Shown in pieces: positions 17,410-25,321 of a stretch of 49,044 nt of DNA. Made by a program: the position numbers and the translations under genes. The stretch is from positions 1 to 49,044 of IMG/VR virus record IMGVR_UViG_3300021963_007569; one strand, given 5' to 3'. Numbering within the stretch: position 1 is the first letter of the stretch; the number at the start of each line of letters is the position of its first letter. The DNA comes from a virus. The notes beneath the pieces are model-generated. The model was given only the letters and a program-made list of their open reading frames with translations, was not told the origin of the DNA and did not search any database.

Positions 17410-17417
17410 TATAAATA
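17410..17417 (-). promoter_or_regulatory. TATTTATA motif, candidate late promoter element
   Basis: On the minus strand this is TATTTATA, 10 bases upstream of the ATG at 17399. On the plus strand it reads TATAAATA, 15 bases before the gene at 17433, so it could serve either direction. Confidence 0.4.
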
Positions 17418-17432
17418 TATCAATAACACATT

Positions 17433-17639
17433 ATGGAACAACCAAAACAACCAATTGCACATCTTTTTGAGGACGTTGCAATATATAAACCTGAAGATAT
17501 TGAAAATTTGATTGATAATTTAACTGAAGAACAAGCGAAATTTATGTTAATACGTGCGGTTCAGATGGCATACAAAAATGGTTTATACTCTTTAACAGAA
17601 GCCGAAATAGTTTCAAAATCACTTAGAACATTAAAATAA
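17433..17639 (+). CDS. Small helical protein of unknown function
   Basis: A 68-residue acidic protein (KPEDIENLIDNLTEEQAKFM in the middle) with a Tyr-rich helix and the C-terminus SKSLRTLK. It is transcribed toward a bidirectional hairpin terminator immediately after its stop and faces the minus-strand head operon. It has no cysteine or membrane segment. Family not recognised. Small DNA-binding or regulatory proteins have this size, but no helix-turn-helix is evident. Confidence 0.5.
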   Translation: MEQPKQPIAHLFEDVAIYKPEDIENLIDNLTEEQAKFMLIRAVQMAYKNGLYSLTEAEIVSKSLRTLK

Positions 17640-17640
17640 A

Positions 17641-17664
17641 AAAAGGGTCTCACGGGACCCTTTT
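17641..17664. terminator. Bidirectional intrinsic terminator
   Basis: A hairpin with arms AAAAGGGTC and GACCCTTTT and a six-base loop, flanked by A and T runs on either side. It separates the convergent genes 17433 and 17668 and can stop transcription from both. Confidence 0.8.
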
Positions 17665-17667
17665 ATT

Positions 17668-18396
17668 TTATAATTTATTTCCGCAAGACGGACAAAATTT
17701 ATATTTTGATTTTGTTTTGGTACCACACTCAGTACAATAATGTTTAATCTCATCTGTTGTTTTATTTTTAGTACCTAATGGTAATATCTTTAAACTAATT
17801 TGATGGGATACAAAATATTCAAAATTTTGATATGAGTTGGTAAATTGTTGTTTTGATTTTTCACCCTTTTCAACCCTACCAGTTTCAATAGTGTTACTAA
17901 CGCATGAAGTGTTAGAATAATATGCCATTGGAGTAGAATTTGATGTTGTAAAAGTAATATCACCATAATAAGGTATACCTCTACTAATAGTAGTATTTAA
18001 ATTACCTCCTAAATTTAATGTTGTACCATAATTTGGTATATAAGATTGTTCGTTATAGAACTCAATTCTCACATCCCCGTTTAAATCAATTGCCGTCCTG
18101 TTTGCCGACGTATCTTTTACTTCGTAGGTACTGAACTCAAACTTATTGTTAGTGTCAAGGAAACGTTCTAAAAACACTCTCTGACCTGGTCTAATAACAA
18201 CACCACTTGTTGAGATATACTCACCATTTAGTTTGATTTTACAGAGAACAGATTTTTGTGTTGGATTATGAATTTCAAATTCAAAATTGTCTTTGTCGTT
18301 AAGAAATACGACATGACCATTGTAGACTTTAAGACGCGACTTTTTCTTTGTGATGTGAGCAGTCGGTTTACCCACCTTTGTTGTTGTGTAATACAT
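17668..18396 (-). CDS. Beta-rich protein with C-terminal zinc ribbon
   Basis: A 242-residue protein. The first 200 residues are beta-rich (for example AHITKKKSRLKVYNGHVVFL and VVIRPGQRVFLERFLDTNNK), typical of a virion or capsid-surface fold. The last 25 residues are a compact zinc ribbon, HYCTECGTKTKSKYKFCPSCG, with two Cys-x2-Cys knuckles. It is the last gene of the minus head cluster, downstream of the HNH gene. A role as a head decoration or DNA-contacting structural protein is possible; the sequence shows only the fold classes. It is unusual to find a metal ribbon on a beta-sandwich virion-type protein. Confidence 0.55.
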   Translation of the reverse strand: MYYTTTKVGKPTAHITKKKSRLKVYNGHVVFLNDKDNFEFEIHNPTQKSVLCKIKLNGEYISTSGVVIRPGQRVFLERFLDTNNKFEFSTYEVKDTSANRTAIDLNGDVRIEFYNEQSYIPNYGTTLNLGGNLNTTISRGIPYYGDITFTTSNSTPMAYYSNTSCVSNTIETGRVEKGEKSKQQFTNSYQNFEYFVSHQISLKILPLGTKNKTTDEIKHYCTECGTKTKSKYKFCPSCGNKL

Positions 18397-18444
18397 TTTC
18401 TTTAATTTTATAATAGTTAATGACTATGTTACCAATACCTTCGT

Positions 18445-18481
18445 GTCCGTGAATACTCAACAGCTTGTTATGGCTGGGGAC
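18445..18481 (-). other. Nested stem-loop in the gap between HNH and zinc-ribbon genes
   Basis: GTCC (18445-18448) pairs with GGAC (18478-18481), enclosing a second stem CAGC/GCTG. The surrounding 128-base gap (18397-18524) has no gene. The fold may be a remnant of the HNH insertion or an RNA processing or regulatory site. Confidence 0.3.
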
Positions 18482-18524
18482 TGATAAACTAAAATCTAAA
18501 AATAAATATATTGTAATTTAAAAC

Positions 18525-19214
18525 TTAGTAAATAATTTTAGACCCCTTAACTATATTTTCTTTACCCCACATAGGTTGAAGGTTTTCTAACGACCAACAT
18601 TCCATAAAACTATCGTCATCAATAGATTCAAAATTAAAAGAGGATATTGGAGTTTTATGGTCAACATGCCACTCACCATAATTCTCCCATGTCATACTAT
18701 CCGTAAATTGTTTCTCTAAGTGTAAAATCAATTCTTCAGGGGTATATTGTAGAATATCAAAGTAATGTTTATTCTTTTCTACATTATTCTCCTTTAATAC
18801 CTGATATATTGCAGTTCTGAAATTGGAGATAAGCTTATAGGCGGGGTCATTAGCTTTACGATTTCTTTCGTAATCACGCTTAGTTTTTTTAATTTTTTCT
18901 GTATTTTTTTCACGGTATTCTTTAATATATTTACCCCATTTGTCTTTGTTTTCCAAATACCATTTTTTATGATTTTTTTTCAGACGTTCTTTAGTTTCTG
19001 GTTTAGAAAAATATTTTTTCATGGCAACTTCTCTACCACCAATATTTCTTCTACCAGATTGACCCATAATAATACCATTTTCTTTTAATATTCTTAAAAT
19101 AGTTGGTTTACTAATTCCCATCTTTTCTGCAATAGTATGAGAACCTAAAAGTTCTTCATTGTACATTTTAAGTATTTTATCTAATTCTTCTATGGTTGGT
19201 ACAAATTTTTTCAT
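18525..19214 (-). CDS. HNH homing-type endonuclease
   Basis: The N-terminal 50 residues contain a helix-turn-helix (IAEKMGISKPTILRILKENG). A lysine- and tyrosine-rich linker follows. The C-terminal HNH core is GEWHVDHKTPISSFNF, then CWSLENLQPMWGKENIVKGS, with the His-Asp-His metal site and the Leu-Gln-Pro-x-x-x-x-x-Asn tail typical of phage HNH enzymes. I start at ATG 19214; an ATG at 19232 would run through the upstream TATTTATA motif. It lies between a terminator after the capsid gene and the zinc-ribbon gene, as free-standing phage homing endonucleases often do beside major structural genes. Confidence 0.85.
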   Translation of the reverse strand: MKKFVPTIEELDKILKMYNEELLGSHTIAEKMGISKPTILRILKENGIIMGQSGRRNIGGREVAMKKYFSKPETKERLKKNHKKWYLENKDKWGKYIKEYREKNTEKIKKTKRDYERNRKANDPAYKLISNFRTAIYQVLKENNVEKNKHYFDILQYTPEELILHLEKQFTDSMTWENYGEWHVDHKTPISSFNFESIDDDSFMECWSLENLQPMWGKENIVKGSKIIY

Positions 19215-19218
19215 ATAA

Positions 19219-19226
19219 TATAAATA
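19219..19226 (-). promoter_or_regulatory. TATTTATA motif, candidate late promoter element
   Basis: Minus-strand TATTTATA four bases before the ATG at 19214 of the HNH gene. It follows the capsid terminator, so the HNH gene appears to have its own start signal. Confidence 0.4.
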
Positions 19227-19269
19227 TATCATAATTTTACCAAAAAATCAAGTATTACAAATTAAACAT

Positions 19270-19294
19270 AAAAAAAGGGACAATTTCTTGTCCC
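19270..19294 (-). terminator. Intrinsic terminator after the major capsid gene
   Basis: On the minus strand GGGACAA and TTGTCCC form a 7-bp stem with a GAAA loop, followed by seven T residues. It ends the capsid transcript 27 bases after the stop codon. Confidence 0.85.
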
Positions 19295-19321
19295 TCTTTA
19301 GTGTATTTGTTAAAGAATAGA

Positions 19322-21133
19322 TTATCTCAATTCTCTTAAATCAAATGTTCTAACACCATCTACAGTAATTCGTCCGTAAAATCTGTTGTTGACCATCTTC
19401 TTAGCGTATCTAGTCATGATACCTTTGATTGGTGTAAAGTTGAACGGATTGTACATAGTTGGAGTTAATTGTAGAGGTACGTACGGTGCGTAGATGTAAC
19501 CTGTGTCTAACAATGATGTTCCTTTGTGTCCCATTAACACTTGGTTTGGTGGGAAGTAAGGGTCACGGTAAACTTGGTAACGACCTGCTAATGTACCAAC
19601 TCTTTCAATACCCATGTTGTATTGGTCTTGCTCAGGAGCTGCGTTTGATACGTGGAAATATTCCAAGTCATCAAAAATAGCACTGATTTCAGAAGAAACA
19701 ACTATCCAGTTTGCTCCACCTCTTAATGTAGATTTGTGGATTTGTGCTGAAATTTGGTTGATTGCTGTAATCAATGTTTGATTCCAGTCTTTTTGAGTGT
19801 AAGGTTGTGCACTACCACCTAAACGTTTCCAACCATTGTAGTCCCATCTTAAGTTCCAAGCTGCACCTTTACGTAAATCTCTTAAGATTTCACGGTCGAT
19901 TTCAGCCGCAACTTGCTCAGATAATAAAGCTGTTAATTCAGCCTCAGCATCAATGTTGTGGAACGCTGCAACGTCTTGTGCCATTTCTGGAGACCATTGA
20001 GCTCTTAATTTTCTTTCAGTTACAGAAACTGTTACTGACATAAGGTCAAACGATACCTCACCAATTCTATCTTCAAACTCTAAGTTTTTGTAGATTCTAT
20101 AAGTAGCTGTGAAAGCGTTATTTGAAGCTGTAGATGAAGAGAATGTAGAACCTGTGTAACCGTCCATTGAACCACCACAAGTAATACATACAGGAACCTG
20201 TAAGTCAACCTCTAAGTAGATTTTACCTTCAGCATCACATAAGTTGTCATATTGACCACCACCTGTTTTATCGTTAGGGAAAACTGAAGTTGCATTGTTA
20301 TTACCGTATTGAACGATACCTTTACCGTATCTTTGAGTAACTACTCTAAATAAGTAAGGGTTAGATGTGTTAGCTGAAGTATAAATATTACCACTAACAC
20401 CATAAACTGTTAAATCAGATAAGAATGATTCGTTATCCATAGGTTGACCGTCAGGACCGATTAACTTACCTGCTCCATCAGATGCAAACCCTGACATAAC
20501 GATTAACACTTTTCTGTAATCAGTTGTATCGTATGCAGAAGGTACTAAAACACTACCATCCCAAGCAACAGTAACAACTGGTGCTGTGATAGCAGAATAT
20601 TGTCCTTTAGAATAGTCGAATAAACCTGGTGGGTCTAACGCTGGTTCGTTACCTTCGTAGAATCTATCATAAAGGTCTTTTTGTAAGTTATAATCATAAC
20701 CACTGTTTGGTGTTTGGTCTGCAGCTGCGTTTGGTGAACCATACGGTGCGTAGTGAATACCAGTACCAGGGTAACTTCCCAAAGCTTCATTTGCATAAGC
20801 TTGGATGTTAGGTACGAAGTAGAATAATTTACCAATAGGTAAGTTCATAGCTTGAACAGACACGATGTCGTTCGCTAATAATTTAGAGAATACACGTCTA
20901 ACAATTGGGAAAACCACTGTTTCAAATGCACCTGTATCAGATGTAGTTGATGCCTCATTGATTAAATATGATGCTTGGTTTTCGTATAATTGTGCTACGT
21001 TTTCTCTCATGTGACCTTTAAGACCTTCTAAAAAGCCTAATTTGTCCCATTTGTTGATTGTGTCTTCTTTGATAACTTTAAGGTGCTTAAGACCGATGTT
21101 ACCTACAAGACCTGATTCTAATAATGCTCCCAT
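19322..21133 (-). CDS. Major capsid protein, T4 gp23-like
   Basis: A 603-residue protein, longer than T4 gp23 (about 520). Residues 1-60 look like the gp23 propeptide, ending ENQASYLINE followed by ASTTSD; cleavage after Glu60 would fit the gp21 L/I-x-E rule. The mature part has VFPIVRRVFSKLLANDIVSVQAM (the gp23 P-x-x-x-R-R block), PIGKLFYFVP and, in the second half, MSVTVSVTERKLRAQWSPEM plus AELTALLSEQVAAEIDREIL, both characteristic of gp23. A Gly/Ser/Thr-rich insertion near residues 220-340 explains the extra length and may be an exposed domain. It follows the scaffold gene as in T4. Confidence 0.9.
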   Translation of the reverse strand: MGALLESGLVGNIGLKHLKVIKEDTINKWDKLGFLEGLKGHMRENVAQLYENQASYLINEASTTSDTGAFETVVFPIVRRVFSKLLANDIVSVQAMNLPIGKLFYFVPNIQAYANEALGSYPGTGIHYAPYGSPNAAADQTPNSGYDYNLQKDLYDRFYEGNEPALDPPGLFDYSKGQYSAITAPVVTVAWDGSVLVPSAYDTTDYRKVLIVMSGFASDGAGKLIGPDGQPMDNESFLSDLTVYGVSGNIYTSANTSNPYLFRVVTQRYGKGIVQYGNNNATSVFPNDKTGGGQYDNLCDAEGKIYLEVDLQVPVCITCGGSMDGYTGSTFSSSTASNNAFTATYRIYKNLEFEDRIGEVSFDLMSVTVSVTERKLRAQWSPEMAQDVAAFHNIDAEAELTALLSEQVAAEIDREILRDLRKGAAWNLRWDYNGWKRLGGSAQPYTQKDWNQTLITAINQISAQIHKSTLRGGANWIVVSSEISAIFDDLEYFHVSNAAPEQDQYNMGIERVGTLAGRYQVYRDPYFPPNQVLMGHKGTSLLDTGYIYAPYVPLQLTPTMYNPFNFTPIKGIMTRYAKKMVNNRFYGRITVDGVRTFDLRELR

Positions 21134-21176
21134 TTTAGTATTTGTTTTGTTTTTAGTTTATTTTAATTTATTTCTT

Positions 21177-22703
21177 TTACCCTAATTTACCCATTAAATC
21201 TTTCATTCTTAAGAATTGAGGATTTTCATAAGTTTTTGATTCAATTAGAGTTGTCGATGAACCTGTAGAAACTGTTTTATTTAATTTTGTTGCTACTGAT
21301 TCGTTTATTGATTTACTTTCAACCTTATTTAATTCTTCTTTGATTGACTTGTAAAGATTTTTAGATTCTTTCAAGCTTTCAACATCGTCAAATCTTCTAA
21401 GGATGTTTATTTTTTCTTTTTTAGTCGTTGAGTGTTCAGTGAACAATCTTGTAGCGTAAGCTAAGTTTGAGTTGAAGATTGCAACTTCATTAAGTTTTTC
21501 TCTGAAAACATTTAATGCTTTTCTGTACTCTTCATTTTTTTCTCTCAACATTCTAACTTCTTCTTGAGTAGATTCAACTTTAACACCATTGTTACCATAA
21601 ACATAGTTTCTGTTATTAGTGATGCCCTTTCTTAATCCTCTACCTTCTTTAGAACCATTACCATAAGTTCTTGCTGCTTCTTTAGTTTCTTCTTTTTCAA
21701 AAGCTTTTCTTTTTAAAGTGTCACCTTTTTTAGTAGTGTAATCTTCTTTACCTTTCATAGTTTTAGATTTATCACCCTTATTCATTCCGTAATCACCTTC
21801 TTTAGTTTCAGCTTTAACAACTTTTGATTTACCTTCCATGTTAGCACCTTTTTTGTAATCAAATTTAGCTTTACCAGTACCAACAGATTTAGGACCTTGT
21901 TTCATGTCTTCTTTAAATCCACCTGTTGTTTTCTTGTAATCAAATTTAGGTTTACCCATACCAACACCTTTAGGTTTGTAGGTTTCATTAGTCAAATCAT
22001 CTTCCATCATGTCATCATCTTCCATCATGTCATCATCTTCCATCATGTCATCATCTTCCATCATGTCATCATCTTCCATCATGTGGTCGTCTTCATCAAG
22101 GTCAGATTCATCATCTAATGTGATTTCGTAAACAACATCTTCAGAATCAACATCTGACATATCACCACTAAAAATAGCGTCGATAACATCATCAACCGAT
22201 TCATCAGTTTCTTCGTCCATGTCTTCGTACATTTCTTCATCCATGTTTTCTTCCATTTCTTCAGATTCACCAAGTTTAACAAGATATTCTACATCAGCAT
22301 CATCGTCAGTTAAATGAACATTTTCACCGTCTTTTTTAACAATGATTCCGTCATCTTCACCCATCGCTTTGAATACTTTCAAAATTTCTTCGTCAGAAGC
22401 GTCAGTTAAATCAATTGGAGTTTCGTCTGAATCCATATCGAAGTCCATTTCCATATCATCAGAATCATCTGAATCAATATCCATGTCCACGTCTACTTCA
22501 TCATTATCAGCGGACATATTCATGTCAGCATCTAAGTCAACCTCATCTTCATCATCAGTTTGTTCTGAAAGAGATTCTTTTACTAATTGGTTGATTTCTT
22601 CCTTCATGGTAGAAGCAAGTATTCCTTTTGCATTTTCGGCAATTGCTTCTTCAACTTGTTTCATTTGAATTAGCGCCTCTTGAACTAATTTGTTTTCTTT
22701 CAT
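21177..22703 (-). CDS. Prohead core scaffold, T4 gp22-like
   Basis: A 508-residue protein with an extremely acidic N-terminal half: long Asp/Glu/Met runs such as EVDLDADMNMSADNDEVD, and a tandem MMEDDD repeat. A Lys/Gly-rich linker follows (GVGMGKPKFDYKK, repeated as SVGTGKAKFDYKK) and then a helical C-terminal third (EEVRMLREKNEEYRKALNVF). Position between protease and capsid genes and the acidic, helical make-up match gp22, the major core protein degraded by gp21 during maturation. It is nearly twice the length of T4 gp22 (269 residues). The N-terminus KLVQEALIQ could be its core-targeting end. A 130-nt leader precedes it. Confidence 0.75.
   Translation of the reverse strand: MKENKLVQEALIQMKQVEEAIAENAKGILASTMKEEINQLVKESLSEQTDDEDEVDLDADMNMSADNDEVDVDMDIDSDDSDDMEMDFDMDSDETPIDLTDASDEEILKVFKAMGEDDGIIVKKDGENVHLTDDDADVEYLVKLGESEEMEENMDEEMYEDMDEETDESVDDVIDAIFSGDMSDVDSEDVVYEITLDDESDLDEDDHMMEDDDMMEDDDMMEDDDMMEDDDMMEDDLTNETYKPKGVGMGKPKFDYKKTTGGFKEDMKQGPKSVGTGKAKFDYKKGANMEGKSKVVKAETKEGDYGMNKGDKSKTMKGKEDYTTKKGDTLKRKAFEKEETKEAARTYGNGSKEGRGLRKGITNNRNYVYGNNGVKVESTQEEVRMLREKNEEYRKALNVFREKLNEVAIFNSNLAYATRLFTEHSTTKKEKINILRRFDDVESLKESKNLYKSIKEELNKVESKSINESVATKLNKTVSTGSSTTLIESKTYENPQFLRMKDLMGKLG
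21997..22083. repeat. 18-bp tandem repeat inside the scaffold gene
   Basis: About five near-perfect copies of an 18-bp unit (plus strand ATCATCTTCCATCATGTC) encode five MMEDDD hexads, the last one incomplete, on the minus strand. In-frame copy-number change by slippage would alter only the acidic run. Confidence 0.9.
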
Positions 22704-22844
22704 ATAGAAAATCTATTTATTTTACTTAATAAATATTACCAAAAAACAAAAAATACCTTACCATAGGTTTGATATCTTTTATTTTTTAATGTTTTATGAT
22801 TATAAGTACCTAAAAGTAGGTATCGCAATATCAACATATAAATA
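22704..22844 (-). promoter_or_regulatory. Leader of the scaffold gene with TATTTATA motif and hairpin
   Basis: Minus-strand TATTTATA lies at 22837-22844, about 130 bases upstream of the scaffold ATG. A perfect hairpin TACCTA-AAAG-TAGGTA (plus-strand letters, 22807-22822) follows just downstream in the transcript. The rest is A/T-rich with no gene. If transcription starts at the motif, the scaffold has an unusually long 5-prime leader for this genome. Confidence 0.35.
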
Positions 22845-22853
22845 TGTACGTGC

Positions 22854-22884
22854 AAAAAAAAAGTGGTCAATTATGACCACTTTT
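22854..22884 (-). terminator. Intrinsic terminator after the DUF4494-like gene
   Basis: Stem AAGTGGTCA/TGACCACTT with a four-base loop, followed on the minus strand by nine T residues. It lies 24 bases after the stop at 22908 and separates the portal-protease block from the scaffold-capsid block. Confidence 0.85.
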
Positions 22885-22907
22885 AATAATTTTTTTGAAA
22901 AAATCAA

Positions 22908-23117
22908 TTATTCAATAACCTCATCAATTTTACTTTCAGATACTGAAGTTATTCTCCAATCATGAGTAAACGCCTCATATTTTTTCGTAACCTTAGCTTC
23001 TACGTCTGTAACAGAATAACCTTTTACAAGTTTTTCTTCTCTAATTTTTTTAATTTTACCACTGTTTTCATCAGGTAAATCATACTGAATTTTTGCAACA
23101 AAGAATTTTTCTTCCAT
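22908..23117 (-). CDS. DUF4494-like small protein
   Basis: A 69-residue protein. FFVAKIQYDLPDENSGKIKK, then EEKLVKGYSVTDVEAKVTKK, matches the layout of DUF4494, a small Bacteroidota family with a two-stranded sheet and a helix that carries Asp/Glu-Ala-Glu-Ala. It is located between the protease and the terminator before the scaffold gene, nine bases after the protease stop. DUF4494 has no known role. Its presence in a head operon suggests a small head-assembly factor, or a host gene captured there. Confidence 0.6.
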   Translation of the reverse strand: MEEKFFVAKIQYDLPDENSGKIKKIREEKLVKGYSVTDVEAKVTKKYEAFTHDWRITSVSESKIDEVIE

Positions 23118-23126
23118 AATTAAATT

Positions 23127-23849
23127 TTATTTTCCCAAATAATCGGTTAATTTTCTCATTAAGTCAACTCCTTTGGATTGGAATTCTGAATTTTCTGGTG
23201 ATTTATGTCGTTTTTCTTCTTCTAAGTTCTCATCATACTTTTGTCTATCATCAGGATTACTAAACAAATAAGCACCTGGTGTAGATGGAGATGATACCAA
23301 GTCAAAACAAATTAACTCAAAATCATCTTGTACTTCATTTCTTTCACCAACCTTCTTTAAGGAACCAACTCCTCTTGAAGAAACTCCCATTGTAACACCT
23401 TGTCTCATCAAGTTTGCTGCTTGGTCACCCTTAGTAGACACAATACCTCTTTCATGAAATCCTGGTGATGTTAATAACTTAAGTTTTCCCATTAAGATAT
23501 TCTTATCCCACCATATATCTGTGATAATGTGTGATACCCTATCTAAGTCAATAAGAGATGACTCAGGATGATTAAGTTCTGAAGTTGATAATCCTTTAGC
23601 AATTGCTTTCTTATAGTTGTCAGCTTCTCTTTTTAATATTCTTTCGGGATAAAATCTTCCGTTCCTATTTGGTGTGTCGTATTTTTGTAATACAGCATAA
23701 AACTCAAATGGGTTTCTATAATCTAAAGTTGCAGCTTCCTTTAACATTTCTGAATTACGAATGTCTTTTGGGGAAACCCAACCCGCATCCATCTCAATCA
23801 ATATACCATGACCTACTTCGTTTGCTTCTAAAATTCTTAATTGTTTCAT
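23127..23849 (-). CDS. Prohead protease, T4 gp21-like
   Basis: A 240-residue serine protease. The catalytic histidine is in LSTSELNHPESSLIDLDRVS and the serine in MRQGVTMGVSSRGVGSL, the spacing seen in gp21-type phage prohead proteases. QKYDTPNRNGRFYPERIL is the usual N-terminal strand and ELICFDLVSSPSTPGAYLF the C-terminal one. The N-terminus MKQLRILEANEVGHG holds L-E and could be self-processed. ATG 23849 is preferred over a TTG one codon upstream. The enzyme cleaves core and capsid proteins after L/I-x-E during head maturation. It lies in T4 order between portal and scaffold. Confidence 0.9.
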   Translation of the reverse strand: MKQLRILEANEVGHGILIEMDAGWVSPKDIRNSEMLKEAATLDYRNPFEFYAVLQKYDTPNRNGRFYPERILKREADNYKKAIAKGLSTSELNHPESSLIDLDRVSHIITDIWWDKNILMGKLKLLTSPGFHERGIVSTKGDQAANLMRQGVTMGVSSRGVGSLKKVGERNEVQDDFELICFDLVSSPSTPGAYLFSNPDDRQKYDENLEEEKRHKSPENSEFQSKGVDLMRKLTDYLGK

Positions 23850-23886
23850 CAATAGTTTTTAAGATAAATATATCAATTGTTTGACT

Positions 23887-24318
23887 TTATTTACTTTTAG
23901 AAATTGAAAAGTCAAAGTATTTGTTTTCGATTACATTATCTCTTACAATATTTCTTATTATTTTTTTCACGGATTCTTTTAGTTCGAGACATTTAAAGTC
24001 AAATTCTTTTGTGGTATACAAATTAACTTCTAAGTTAAAGAATGATTTTTTTCCGTGTGATATACCACTTGTTCTTAAATCCAAATCAACAATACTTTGT
24101 TCTTTGAATAATTCAGTATCGATAGAATTAAATACTGAATGTTTTATTTCTCTGTTGAGATTACATACTACACGATTCCAATTGTCGTGGTCAAACTTTG
24201 GGGAAACCCATGATTGAATATTTATGTATAACGATTTTAAATTTTTAGAATCTACAGTACCATACACAGATTTGATTGGACTATATACATTCAGCTTTAC
24301 GCTCTTTCCTTTTTTCAT
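23887..24318 (-). CDS. Unknown protein between protease and portal (position of T4 gp67/68)
   Basis: A 143-residue basic, beta-then-alpha protein (SVKLNVYSPIKSVYGTVDSK at the start, LKESVKKIIRNIVRDNVIEN near the end). WVSPKFDHDNWNRVVCNLNR is a notable Trp-rich patch. I do not recognise the family. In T4, small core proteins gp67 and gp68 lie between portal and protease, so a prohead role is possible from position. It is separated from the protease by 37 bases and from the next minus gene by the oppositely oriented bS21 gene. Confidence 0.5.
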   Translation of the reverse strand: MKKGKSVKLNVYSPIKSVYGTVDSKNLKSLYINIQSWVSPKFDHDNWNRVVCNLNREIKHSVFNSIDTELFKEQSIVDLDLRTSGISHGKKSFFNLEVNLYTTKEFDFKCLELKESVKKIIRNIVRDNVIENKYFDFSISKSK

Positions 24319-24418
24319 TAAATTTCATTGTTGTCACGGTTTATTTGTTTGTAAAAAAATAACACAAAAAAACCCCATAGTCAAAAAATTTTTAATAAAT
24401 TGCGATATTTGTAATAAT

Positions 24419-24607
24419 ATGCTAGTAGTAGACGTAAAAAAAGACGGAGTAGAAAAGGCTCTGAAAACTTTAAAATCTAAAGTTATTAAAACCAAACAGA
24501 ATCAAATTTTATTTGAAAAAAAAGAATTTGTTAAAAAATCTGTAAAACGTAGAACGGAAATTTTAAAAGCATCTCATGTTCAAAAACTGAGAAGTTATTT
24601 AAATTGA
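24419..24607 (+). CDS. rpsU: Ribosomal protein bS21 homologue
   Basis: A 62-residue, strongly basic protein. MLVVDVKKDGVEKALKTLKS is the N-terminal strand and helix of Bacteroidota bS21, and FEKKEFVKKSVKRRTEILKA with HVQKLRSYLN is its C-terminal part. The upstream in-frame extension from 24224 is not S21-like, and ATG 24419 gives the family length. In Bacteroidota ribosomes bS21 helps cover the anti-Shine-Dalgarno end of 16S rRNA. A phage copy could replace the host protein and bias initiation. It is the only plus-strand gene inside the head operon and overlaps the end of the convergent gene by nine bases. Upstream GATATTTG is one base off the host -7 consensus. Confidence 0.8.
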   Translation: MLVVDVKKDGVEKALKTLKSKVIKTKQNQILFEKKEFVKKSVKRRTEILKASHVQKLRSYLN

Positions 24608-25297
24608 TTCTTCCAAACTTTTAATCTTCAAAAAATTCAATTGGTCAAACTTTTCAACTTTCAATCTATCAATTGTTTCAGACAATTTTGTTTTCAATTC
24701 AAACTCTTTTTCATTTTCCAAAATAACATTAAGTTTGTTTATCGCGCTTTCACGGATTGTTTCAAACTTATCTTCTAAAATTTTTGTATCTTCGGAAATC
24801 AATTGAAGAAATTCTTTTTTATCTGACTCATCAAGACCTTCAACAACTTTATTTAAATTAGAATTCGCAATACTAACCATAGTCTTCAAAGGGATACGAA
24901 TAGATTCTTTCATAGTTTCTTTAGTTGAAGTTAACACACTTGTTATATTCTTTTTAGACGTTACTCTTTCTGATAAATTCAATTTGTTTGTATATACTAA
25001 CGCATCAATATCAGAATATTTGTTCACAACATTTTCCGATAATGTTTTTGGTAATTTAATGGTTGGTAATAATTTTTGAATTAAATGGATACCTTCTTCT
25101 AAAAAATCTTTAGCGTCAGATTCATTTAATCCTTGCGGCATGCTTAATTGGTCGTATAAGGAATAAAGTTTTGACATAGTTTTATTATTCAAAACATTAT
25201 GTTTGAATTCCTTTAACGATTTTTTGAATTCCTTTTCATCTTTGTAGGATTCAATAAGATTGTTTTCAATTATGGATTTAATTTTTCCGAAAGTCAT
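24599..25297 (-). CDS. All-helical prohead core candidate after the portal
   Basis: A 232-residue, almost wholly helical, Lys/Glu/Ser-rich protein without cysteine. The N-terminus TFGKIKSIIENNLIESYKDE looks like a capsid-targeting helix with L-I-E as a possible gp21 site. Later helices repeat Leu-Ser-Glu and Ile-x-Glu triplets (for example LSETIDRL and LQLISEDT), which would give several protease sites, as in T4 core proteins gp67 and gp68 that occupy this position. A TATTTATA lies 16 bases upstream. Core-protein function is inferred from order, composition and cleavage-like sites. Confidence 0.55.
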   Translation of the reverse strand: MTFGKIKSIIENNLIESYKDEKEFKKSLKEFKHNVLNNKTMSKLYSLYDQLSMPQGLNESDAKDFLEEGIHLIQKLLPTIKLPKTLSENVVNKYSDIDALVYTNKLNLSERVTSKKNITSVLTSTKETMKESIRIPLKTMVSIANSNLNKVVEGLDESDKKEFLQLISEDTKILEDKFETIRESAINKLNVILENEKEFELKTKLSETIDRLKVEKFDQLNFLKIKSLEESI

Positions 25298-25313
25298 TTG
25301 AGTGTGTTTTCAA

Positions 25314-25321
25314 TATAAATA
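25314..25321 (-). promoter_or_regulatory. TATTTATA motif, candidate late promoter element
   Basis: Minus-strand TATTTATA in the 24-base gap between portal stop and the ATG at 25297, 16 bases upstream of it. Confidence 0.45.

Noticed and set aside
21997-22118. Short regular repeats that look like a small CRISPR array
   Set aside because: The 18-bp units are adjacent with no spacers and encode MMEDDD hexads in frame in the scaffold gene.
24224-24418. N-terminal extension of the bS21 frame
   Set aside because: The extra 65 residues are not S21-like and overlap the divergent gene's start; ATG 24419 gives a normal 62-residue bS21.
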